A DNA stretch of 12,903 bases, from NCBI GenBank assembly GCA_001797815.1, contig MGQK01000082.1, positions 1 to 12,903 on the forward strand, given 5' to 3'. Source of the DNA: Deltaproteobacteria bacterium RBG_13_61_14 (lineage in GTDB: Bacteria; RBG-13-61-14). The number at the start of each line of letters is the position of its first letter. The first letter of the stretch is position 1. Positions 7,639 through 12,903 of the stretch are shown piece by piece. Made by a program: the position numbers and the translations under genes. The notes below the pieces were generated by a model. It was not told where the DNA came from. It did not search any database and saw nothing but the letters and a program-made list of their open reading frames with translations.

Positions 7639-8064
7639 ATGAAAAAGATCTTCATCTCCCAGGCCGTGCTCGACTCCATGTTCGAGCAAGGCAAAGCCCA
7701 CCTGGAACAAGACCGCTTGATGATCCACTCCAAGCAAAACCAGGTGTTCAAAATGATCCCGGCCTGCAAATTCCTCTACGTCTCCGACGGCTCCCGGGAT
7801 CCCCATAGTTTGCTGGGCAAGATCCTCACTCGCCAGGACCTGGAAAAAATCCGCGCCGAGCTTTACATGGATTCGGTGCTCTACAAGGATATCGCCTACC
7901 AGGTGGAGCCGGGCTACCTGGGCGTGCCGGAGACGGCCGCGGCCCAGGCCACCGCGGAAAAGGTGGTGGCATCCTCCGGGAAGGCGGGCGCCCAAGCCGG
8001 CCAGCCGGCGGATGAGGCATCCGACGCGGAACTGCTGGGCGATTACCTCCTGAAAATCCTCTAG
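7639..8064 (+). CDS. Hypothetical protein with an Ala/Gly-rich C-terminal linker
   Basis: I do not recognise this 141-residue protein. Residues 1-100 look folded, starting MKKIFISQAVLD and ending near YKDIAYQVEPGYLG, with no signal peptide or membrane span. Residues about 104-130 are a low-complexity linker rich in Ala, Gly, Glu and Gln. The last dozen residues (AELLGDYLLKIL) form a short amphipathic helix, a plausible docking peptide. This fold-linker-helix layout is typical of adaptor or regulatory proteins, but that is inference. The gene follows 7336-7626 by 12 bp and is surely in the same operon. No ribosome binding site is clear in the short gap, so translation may be coupled. Confidence 0.75.
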   Translation: MKKIFISQAVLDSMFEQGKAHLEQDRLMIHSKQNQVFKMIPACKFLYVSDGSRDPHSLLGKILTRQDLEKIRAELYMDSVLYKDIAYQVEPGYLGVPETAAAQATAEKVVASSGKAGAQAGQPADEASDAELLGDYLLKIL

Positions 8065-8118
8065 CTAAAAGCTAAAGAGGGCGGATTCTCAGTTACTGCT
8101 CACTTCAGATTTTAATAG

Positions 8119-8625
8119 CTATTTCTTTAGCGGTCTCCCCGTACTGGTTCGATTTATCCAAGGTTTTCCACCTGTATCATCAATCAGGCAACCGTATTCA
8201 CCTTTATCATTGAGCATAAATAGATCCATTCCATCATCATTATCGGCATTGCCAATGATGAGGATTCTAAATCCACTCTCATCAGCGAAGGCTCTTTCGC
8301 CGGAGGGGAATGAGTAATGAAAGCTCGACAGGTCTTTGTAACTTAGCTCAGAAAAATAGATTGTGTAAGGATATCCCTTCAAAGATTCGGAGAAAAATCT
8401 TTCCATGCCTGCCAGTTTTGTATAATCAGAAGTGAAGTTGCCGGTTTCTGCGTAATAAGTAATCATTGAGCTATCGAGAATTCCCATCGCCATGACAATA
8501 TTTTCGTGAGGGTTTCCCTGGAACATCCCACTCCCGATCTCTGTTCCCGATGATTTTGAAGTATGGGTGCACGAGATCATAGTGAAAGAAAGTAGTGCCG
8601 AATAGGCAATGCCGATCATTTTCAT
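8119..8625 (-). CDS. Lipoprotein with pseudopilin-like C-terminal region
   Basis: The 168-residue protein begins with a signal peptide ending in a lipobox-like MISC, with Cys19 as the likely lipid site, followed by a Ser/Thr-rich tether. The middle (ILDSSMITYYAETGNFTSDY) and the Asp-rich stretch GNADNDDGMDLFMLNDKG resemble the globular part of type IV pilin or pseudopilin proteins, which often contain a strand with GN-x-D-x-D before the end. The hydrophobic pilin N-terminus and prepilin cleavage site are absent, so it is not an ordinary pilin. GGAG lies nine bases before the ATG, supporting the start. The gene is clearly AT-richer than its neighbours and lies beside a MITE-like element, which suggests acquisition from elsewhere. 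Specific function unknown. Confidence 0.7.
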   Translation of the reverse strand: MKMIGIAYSALLSFTMISCTHTSKSSGTEIGSGMFQGNPHENIVMAMGILDSSMITYYAETGNFTSDYTKLAGMERFFSESLKGYPYTIYFSELSYKDLSSFHYSFPSGERAFADESGFRILIIGNADNDDGMDLFMLNDKGEYGCLIDDTGGKPWINRTSTGRPLKK

Positions 8626-8706
8626 GCCTGCTTTCTCCTTTCTGGTCTGATTCCAGAAATCTTCTTCTTTCCAGTTGAAATTGAAAAGGGGTTCAACTCG
8701 TAATCC

Positions 8707-8735
8707 ATCCTACCCCACCTTAGCTTCCCTATCAA
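8707..8735 (-). promoter_or_regulatory. Possible promoter for the lipoprotein gene
   Basis: On the minus strand TTGATA (8735-8730, five of six matches) and TAGGAT (8712-8707, four of six) are 17 bases apart. The start site would be near 8700, giving a leader of about 75 bases before the ATG at 8625. The AT-rich context fits, but the match is moderate. Confidence 0.35.
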
Positions 8736-8754
8736 GATTTTTTTTCAAAAAAAG

Positions 8755-8893
8755 GTAACCCTTCAGTTATCTGGGGTAAATCAGATGTGAAGAACCTCGT
8801 AGGGGCGCGGCTTGCCGCGCCCGTCCTGGGCAGGGCAAGCCCTGCCCCTACACGGCCTCATCGTGCGCCCGCCCCGGATAACTTGAGGGTTAC
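8755..8893. mobile_element. 139-bp MITE-like element with nested hairpins
   Basis: Outer 22-bp terminal inverted repeats (8755-8776 and 8872-8893, beginning GTAACCCT) match at 19 of 22 positions. Inside, GTAGGGGC (8799-8806) pairs with 8844-8851 and encloses two perfect 9-bp hairpins: 8803-8811/8814-8822 and 8828-8836/8839-8847, each with a two-base loop. The flanks AAAAAAAG (8747-8754) and AAGAAAAG (8894-8901) agree at seven of eight positions and might be a worn target duplication, though they are low-complexity. It has no coding capacity, so movement would need a transposase from elsewhere. The GTAGGGGC core recalls dispersed palindromes common in bacterial genomes. Confidence 0.55.
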
Positions 8894-8916
8894 AAGAAAA
8901 GTTTGAAAGAGGTCAG

Positions 8917-8960
8917 GCCCTCAATTAGTCAAGTAAGGAAATGAGCCAAGTTTTGAGGGC
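8917..8960. repeat. Short inverted repeat upstream of kdsC
   Basis: GCCCTCAA (8917-8924) is an exact complement of 8953-8960 with a 28-base loop. It lies right of the MITE-like element and about 90 bases before kdsC. The rest of 8894-9017 shows no gene or signal I can support. Confidence 0.35.
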
Positions 8961-9017
8961 TCCGATTCTTCATTGCATTTCCGAAGAAAAATTTAGCTCC
9001 AATCCCTTTCCGGTTTC

Positions 9018-9048
9018 TTGCTTCGCTTGCGCCGGCGTGTTATATATT
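9018..9048 (+). promoter_or_regulatory. Possible promoter placing the kdsC start codon at +1
   Basis: TTGCTT (9018-9023) and TATATA (9041-9046) are 17 bases apart; TATATT (9043-9048) overlaps the same AT run. The ATG of kdsC follows six bases after TATATA, the same distance as in front of the permease gene, and no Shine-Dalgarno sequence intervenes. This suggests a leaderless mRNA, but the -35 is only a moderate match. Confidence 0.35.
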
Positions 9049-9052
9049 CCCC

Positions 9053-9580
9053 ATGGTTCCGGCATTAAAAAAGAAGGCGAAAGAGATCCGAGCGCTGGTG
9101 CTGGATGTGGACGGGGTGTTAAGCGACGGCCGGATCACTTACGACAGCGCCGGCCGCGAGCTCAAGGCGTTTCACGTCCGCGACGGCGCCGCCATCAAGT
9201 GGCTGCAGCGCTTCGGGATCGAGGTGGCGATCATCACCGGCCGGACCAGCGGCCCGGTGCGGGTGCGGGCCCGGGAGCTGGGCATCACCACCGTGATCCA
9301 GGGCGCGCTGGATAAGCTGCCGCCGTTTGAAAAGTTTCTCAAGCGGAAGAAGCTCCCGGCTTTAGCCGTGGCCTTCATGGGCGACGACCTGCTCGACCTG
9401 CCCATCCTGCGGCGGGTGGGCCTGAGCGCGTGCCCGGCCGACGCGGTGAAAGAAGTGAGGGCGGCGGTGGACCTGGTCACCAGGGCTTGCTCCGGCCGCG
9501 GCGCGGTCCGGGAGTTGGCCGAGCTTCTGCTCCAGGCCCGGGGGCACTGGCCCAAGCTGATGGAGCGCTACAACCTGTGA
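9053..9580 (+). CDS. kdsC: 3-deoxy-D-manno-octulosonate 8-phosphate phosphatase
   Basis: KdsC removes phosphate from Kdo-8-phosphate to give Kdo, the inner-core sugar of lipopolysaccharide, in the cytoplasm. The 175 residues match the cap-less HAD (C0) family. The motifs are in order: DVDGVLSDG with nucleophile Asp18 and Asp20, HVRDGAAIKWL typical of KdsC, IITGR (60-64), Lys88 and GDDLLDLP (110-117) for Mg2+ binding. Ser24 replaces the more common Thr in the first motif. No other Kdo gene is adjacent. The start ATG lies six bases after a TATATA box without a Shine-Dalgarno sequence. A related role on another nine-carbon sugar phosphate is possible, but KdsC is the best reading. It converges with the dodecin gene across a 99-bp gap. 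Confidence 0.9.
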   Translation: MVPALKKKAKEIRALVLDVDGVLSDGRITYDSAGRELKAFHVRDGAAIKWLQRFGIEVAIITGRTSGPVRVRARELGITTVIQGALDKLPPFEKFLKRKKLPALAVAFMGDDLLDLPILRRVGLSACPADAVKEVRAAVDLVTRACSGRGAVRELAELLLQARGHWPKLMERYNL

Positions 9581-9679
9581 ACCCGCAAGCCGCAGTTAAA
9601 CGAACGCGCCCCTCGCCCTCTCCACGCGGGCGGGAAGGCGCCGGCGCTGGGCGGGCAGGTTCGGCCGCGAGGCTTGGTT

Positions 9680-9898
9680 TCAGCGTTGGCCGTGGTATTT
9701 GAAAGAGAGGTTCACCCGGGCGCGAAAGGCCGTGGCCTTGCCCTTTTCGATCTTGAGGTCAAGTTGGGTGATTTCCGCAATGCGCAGGTCCTTGAGACTC
9801 TTGGATGCGGCCTTGACCGCGGACATCGCCGCATCTTCCCAGGATTTCTTGCTGGTCCCTACCACCTCGATGATATGATAGGTACTCTCCTTCGCCAT
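9680..9898 (-). CDS. Dodecin family protein, probably not the flavin-binding type
   Basis: Dodecins are about 70-residue proteins that assemble into hollow dodecamers. This one has 72 residues, with the family pattern IIEVVGTS, SWEDAAMSAVKAASKSL and a final strand VNLSFKY. The aromatic Trp of flavin-binding dodecins (in NLDWFEV) is replaced: the segment reads DLRIAEI. That, together with SWEDAA, is closer to the calcium-binding dodecin of Mycobacterium tuberculosis (Rv0379) as I remember it. Binding of FMN by Trp stacking is therefore unlikely; storage or buffering of a small ligand or metal is inference. AGGAGG lies six bases before the ATG, one of the strongest ribosome binding sites in the window, hinting at high expression. 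It is monocistronic as far as can be seen; positions 9899-10040 hold no gene. Confidence 0.88.
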   Translation of the reverse strand: MAKESTYHIIEVVGTSKKSWEDAAMSAVKAASKSLKDLRIAEITQLDLKIEKGKATAFRARVNLSFKYHGQR

Positions 9899-10040
9899 GA
9901 CTTTCCTCCTTCATAAAAATCGAATTTCAAAGTCGCAATGGTCAAGGCGAAATTAGCATGAGGCATGGAGGAATGCAACCCTTAACCTTTGGGCGCGGGG
10001 GTGATCTAAAAGGCGGAGGGCTGGCCAATGGCAGTCCCGC

Positions 10041-11048
10041 TCAGGACGGGTTGGTCTCCTGGGCCCGGGTTTTGACCGGCCGGCCCAGTTCCTTTTCAAT
10101 CCAGTGCTCGATGGAATCGAAGTCAAAAACCTTGACCTCGGAAGGGACCTGAGGGAGCGGGATCTCGGCGCGGCCGGCCGCGGCATGGCCCCCGGCCGAG
10201 CCGATCTCGCCGAAATGGTTGAAAGCGATCCGGCCGGCGTGGCGGCGGGGATTGCGGGAGCGGAAGATGAGGATCAGCTTGTCTCCGGCGATGATCGCGA
10301 CGACCGCGAATTCAATCCCGGAGACGCGGATCAAAAAGTCGGCGATGATCACCGCGATGTCCGCGGCCTCCGCCGCGCCCAGGTGGACCACGGCCCGGCG
10401 CTTTTTCACGCGCAGGCGGTGCAGGGCCAGGTCCATAAAGTCCAGTTGGCGAAAGGGGATTTCCGACTGGTCAATGGACTGGAGCAGGTGGTAGTTGGCC
10501 AGGGGAAAGAGCCGGGAAAAGGCTTCGGCGTCCGCCCGGCCGGTATGGCGCTGGAAGTCGTCGGTATCGGTTTTGATCCCGTAGCAGAGCGCGGTGGCCA
10601 GCCGTTCGCTGATCCGCACTTTGGCCGCGGCCAGGTATTCCGCGAGGATGGTGGAGGTCGCTCCGGTCTCGGGCCGGATGTCGGCGAAAAGGTAGGGATA
10701 CTCTTCGATGAACGGGTGGTGGTCAAAAGCCAGGTGGAAAGTCCAGTCGCGGTAGTCCGGGAACCTGTTGACCTGGGCGTCAAGCAAGGCGATTTTCGTG
10801 AAGCGGCTGACGTCCACGCTCTTCACGGATTCCAGGGACAAGCGCAGCAGCTTGACCATGGCCCGGTTTTGCAGGCGCTTGCTCGGCTCGTCGTAGGCGA
10901 CCGTCACCGATTCCACCCGGCGCAGAAGCAAGGTCCGGAGCGCAAAGGCGCTGGCGATGGAGTCCGGGTCCGGCCGGATCAGGCACAGAATGCGGTCGTT
11001 GGGCCTGATCACCCCTTTGAGTTCATCCCACTTGGAAAAGTTACTCAT
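10041..11048 (-). CDS. DHH family phosphoesterase (NrnA-like)
   Basis: The 335-residue protein has the two-domain layout of DHH/DHHA1 enzymes that degrade short oligonucleotides, pAp or cyclic dinucleotides using two Mn2+ ions. Visible motifs are RPDPDSIAS with Asp27 and Asp29, LLDAQ with Asp90, the name-giving DHH at 109-111, GIKTDTDDF with Asp161, and a C-terminal DHHA1 motif SAGGHAAAG. In the first motif the usual metal-binding His (as in HxNPDxD) is Leu23 here, so metal binding may be altered. The substrate cannot be told. It is the third gene of a minus-strand cluster, 79 bp after DUF364, with a hairpin repeat in the gap. GGGG directly before the ATG is a poor ribosome binding site, so the start is less certain. 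Confidence 0.85.
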   Translation of the reverse strand: MSNFSKWDELKGVIRPNDRILCLIRPDPDSIASAFALRTLLLRRVESVTVAYDEPSKRLQNRAMVKLLRLSLESVKSVDVSRFTKIALLDAQVNRFPDYRDWTFHLAFDHHPFIEEYPYLFADIRPETGATSTILAEYLAAAKVRISERLATALCYGIKTDTDDFQRHTGRADAEAFSRLFPLANYHLLQSIDQSEIPFRQLDFMDLALHRLRVKKRRAVVHLGAAEAADIAVIIADFLIRVSGIEFAVVAIIAGDKLILIFRSRNPRRHAGRIAFNHFGEIGSAGGHAAAGRAEIPLPQVPSEVKVFDFDSIEHWIEKELGRPVKTRAQETNPS

Positions 11049-11101
11049 CCCCGTTTTGCGGTGCCGATGCCCTCTTGAATGGCGCAGTTTTTTTCTTGAG
11101 T

Positions 11102-11125
11102 GGTGCGGGTGCCCTCACCCGCACC
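11102..11125. repeat. Perfect 10-bp hairpin, copy 2 of a dispersed palindrome
   Basis: GGTGCGGGTG (11102-11111) and CACCCGCACC (11116-11125) pair perfectly around a CCCT loop. It repeats the palindrome at 527-550, with a compensated base-pair change. It begins two bases after the stop codon of the DUF364 gene in the direction of transcription and could protect the upstream mRNA from 3' decay. No T run follows on the minus strand, so it is not a standard terminator. Confidence 0.7.
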
Positions 11126-11127
11126 CC

Positions 11128-11850
11128 TTACTTCTCCAAAATCACCCGCTTGACTCCGCGCAACTGGCGAAAGACCGATCCTTCGCCCACCTGGCGCAAC
11201 ACCCAATCCACGTCCTCCACCCAGGTGCCGGCCGCCGCGGTCACCCCGTGCGCGAACAAGACCGGAGAGAGCGGCGTGCTCGGCCCCAGGACCACCACCT
11301 CTTTGCCCCGCGCCAGCTCCAGGATGCCGTCCAGGGAGTGGTTGGCAAACGCCGAGCCGGTCACCACCACGATGTCCGAATTCGGGATCACCCGCTCCGC
11401 CGCGGCCGCGGGCAGATCGCCCTCGCGCGGGTCTTGTTCCAAAATCCAGCATTGGCGCGCCACCGGCGCTAAAGCCTGGGCAAACGGGAAATGGCCGACC
11501 AGGGCCAGGTTGCGGTCTTCCACCCTGGCCCGGAGGTAGTCCAGCCCGTTTTGTTCGCGCAGCCGCTCCTTGGGAAGCGGCAGGCCCGCGTTCAGCGCGG
11601 CCAGGCCCAGGCTCGCCTCCAGCGGCCGCTTCGAGAGCACCAGCCGCGCCAGCTCCGCGACCGGCCTTCCCGCATAAGTCCCGCAATCAGCCGCCGCGGG
11701 TTCCTGGTGCTGGTGGCGGGGCGGAAGCAGGGTGGTGACCAGCCCGGCGCGCGAGCCGGCCGCCACCGCGGTCAGGAACGGACCCACCGCCACCCGGTCC
11801 GCGGCCGCGTCGGTGCGAAGGGCGGCGAGCAGATCGAGAAGGATGTTCAT
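11128..11850 (-). CDS. DUF4213/DUF364 protein (putative heavy-metal chelation)
   Basis: The 240-residue cytoplasmic protein matches the DUF4213-DUF364 layout. The N-terminal domain includes ELARLVLSKRPLEASLGLAALNA, and the C-terminal Rossmann-like DUF364 domain includes DIVVVTGSAFANHSLDGILEL and VVVLGPSTPLSPVLFAHGV. Members are annotated as putative heavy-metal chelation proteins from structural similarity; a reaction is not established. The Ala-rich N-terminus with HQHQEP around residue 46-51 could bind metal but is weak evidence. GAGG lies about six bases before the ATG. It starts seven bases after the radical SAM gene's stop, so both are in one operon. Confidence 0.82.
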   Translation of the reverse strand: MNILLDLLAALRTDAAADRVAVGPFLTAVAAGSRAGLVTTLLPPRHQHQEPAAADCGTYAGRPVAELARLVLSKRPLEASLGLAALNAGLPLPKERLREQNGLDYLRARVEDRNLALVGHFPFAQALAPVARQCWILEQDPREGDLPAAAAERVIPNSDIVVVTGSAFANHSLDGILELARGKEVVVLGPSTPLSPVLFAHGVTAAAGTWVEDVDWVLRQVGEGSVFRQLRGVKRVILEK

Positions 11851-11857
11851 GGTTCCC

Positions 11858-12841
11858 TCAGCTTACGAAATGGACCGGCCGGCCGCAAGCGCCGCAGTTC
11901 GAGCCTTTCAGTTGCTCGACCTTCACCGAGTAACCCCGCCGGCGGACCAGCTTGGCTCCGCAAAGGGGGCAGTCCGTGTCCTGCCCGATCTCCAACTGGA
12001 TGTTGCCCACGTAAACGTAGGTCATTTTTTCCTTGGCGATCTCGTAGGCCCGATGCAGGCGCTCTTCCGGCGTGGCCGGCCGGTCCATCTTGAACATGGG
12101 ATGGTAGCGGGAAAAATGGAGCGGGATGTCTTTGTTCACCGAGGCTAGGTAGTCCACCAGGTCCCGGAGCTCCTCGTCCGAGTCGTTCAGCCCGGTGATG
12201 AGCAGGTTGGTGACTTCCACCAGGCAGCTCTGCTGCGCCCGCTCAATGGTCCGCTGCACCGGCGCCAGCCGCGCCTTGGAATACTTCTTGTAAAACTCGT
12301 CGCGGATGCTCTTCAGGTCAATGTTCATCGCGTCCACCAAGGGCAGCAACTCCTCGAACGGCTCCGGGTTGTAAAAGCCGTTGGTAACTAATACATTTTT
12401 GTAACCCGCGGCGTGGATCAGCTTGGCCGTGTCCAACACGAACTCGTAGGAGATGTAAGGCTCGTTGTAGGTGTAGGACAGGCCCACGGTGTCCTCGCGG
12501 CGCGCGGCCCGGAGCAGGTCTTCCGGCGCCACCACCTCGGTCGCCACCGCGTCGGTGACCAGGTGGTAGTTCTGGCAAAAGACGCAGCCCAGGTTGCAGC
12601 CGATCGTGCCCACCGACAGGATCATGCTGCCGGGGAAGAAGTGGTAGAGCGGCTTTTTCTCCATGGGGTCGAGCGACAGCGCCGAGATCTCGCCATAGCG
12701 ATGGGCATAGAGAATCCCTCCCACGTTCTTCCGGTTCAGGCAGATCCCGACCTGGCCCGGCTTGAGCGTGCAGGACTGGGGGCAAAGCCGGCATTGCACC
12801 AGCTCGTCCTCTTTCTTGAGCCAATGACTTGCCTCGCGCAT
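11858..12841 (-). CDS. amrS: AmrS-like radical SAM protein
   Basis: This is a radical SAM enzyme of the AmmeMemoRadiSam system type (AmrS). From the ATG at 12841 it has 327 residues, in the family range. Cys17, Cys20, Cys24 and Cys34 form the usual N-terminal CxxCPxxC cluster; Cys82, Cys86 and Cys89 (CNLGCVFC) bind the radical SAM 4Fe-4S cluster; and the C-terminus has a two-CxxC zinc-ribbon-like motif (CPLC, CGAC). Its substrate in bacteria is not established. An upstream GTG at 12886 or ATG at 12883 would add 14-15 residues; I prefer 12841 because family members start MREA- or MKEA- just before the first cysteines and a GAGG site lies ten bases upstream. The usual AmmeMemoRadiSam partners are not in the window but could lie beyond the right edge. 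Confidence 0.88.
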   Translation of the reverse strand: MREASHWLKKEDELVQCRLCPQSCTLKPGQVGICLNRKNVGGILYAHRYGEISALSLDPMEKKPLYHFFPGSMILSVGTIGCNLGCVFCQNYHLVTDAVATEVVAPEDLLRAARREDTVGLSYTYNEPYISYEFVLDTAKLIHAAGYKNVLVTNGFYNPEPFEELLPLVDAMNIDLKSIRDEFYKKYSKARLAPVQRTIERAQQSCLVEVTNLLITGLNDSDEELRDLVDYLASVNKDIPLHFSRYHPMFKMDRPATPEERLHRAYEIAKEKMTYVYVGNIQLEIGQDTDCPLCGAKLVRRRGYSVKVEQLKGSNCGACGRPVHFVS

Positions 12842-12903
12842 GGCTCTGGTCCTCGCAAGCGAAGAGCGGCGCCGGATGCTCATCACCCGGAATAGGCCAC
12901 CCG

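Noticed and set aside
8071-8131. Terminator from GCTAAAGA/TCTTTAGC between convergent genes
   Set aside because: The 8-bp arms are separated by 45 bases, one overlaps the lipoprotein coding region, and there is no stable short-loop hairpin with a T run.
8941-9315. Frame overlapping kdsC from 8941
   Set aside because: Its second half is kdsC read out of frame and its first half is non-coding sequence beside a repeat.

Overview
The window looks like an accessory or lightly packed stretch of a GC-rich, Gram-negative bacterial chromosome, probably from an uncultured lineage. A KdsC-type phosphatase (Kdo/LPS synthesis), two lipoproteins and a secreted FG-GAP protein all point to an outer membrane. 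I cannot fix the phylum by eye. No rRNA, tRNA, CRISPR array or complete transposase gene is visible.

Layout. Positions 1-886 hold no convincing large gene but are full of signals. On the minus strand there is a good sigma-70 promoter (218-248), a possible 19-codon leader peptide containing Trp-Gln-Trp, and a rho-independent terminator (48-88) aimed at the left edge. On either strand there is a five-unit 21-bp tandem repeat (306-410), a perfect hairpin repeat (527-550) that recurs at 11102-11125, and a heptanucleotide repeat folded into a hairpin (779-838). Positions 887-4348 form a plus-strand unit: sugar ABC permease, substrate-binding lipoprotein, and a sigma-54 activator whose receiver domain has lost its phosphorylatable Asp. 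No transporter ATPase or histidine kinase gene accompanies them here. A perfect 20-bp inverted repeat (4351-4416) separates this unit from two minus-strand genes: a secreted seven-repeat FG-GAP protein (4419-5936) and argJ of arginine synthesis (5987-7195).

A promoter at 7260-7290 starts a two-gene operon of unrecognised small proteins (7336-8064). An AT-rich lipoprotein gene with a pseudopilin-like C-terminus follows on the minus strand (8119-8625) and may have been acquired. Next come a 139-bp MITE-like element with 22-bp terminal inverted repeats (8755-8893), kdsC (9053-9580) and, converging on it, a small dodecin gene (9680-9898). The right end is a minus-strand cluster: an AmrS-like radical SAM protein (11858-12841), a DUF4213/DUF364 protein (11128-11850) and a DHH phosphoesterase (10041-11048).

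How the parts relate. The permease and binding protein should form one sugar or pentose importer that borrows an ATPase from elsewhere, and the adjacent activator probably controls sigma-54 genes without receiver phosphorylation. The most novel candidates are the attenuator-like leader at the left edge, the degenerate-receiver activator in a transporter operon, and the set of palindromic elements in almost every intergenic gap.
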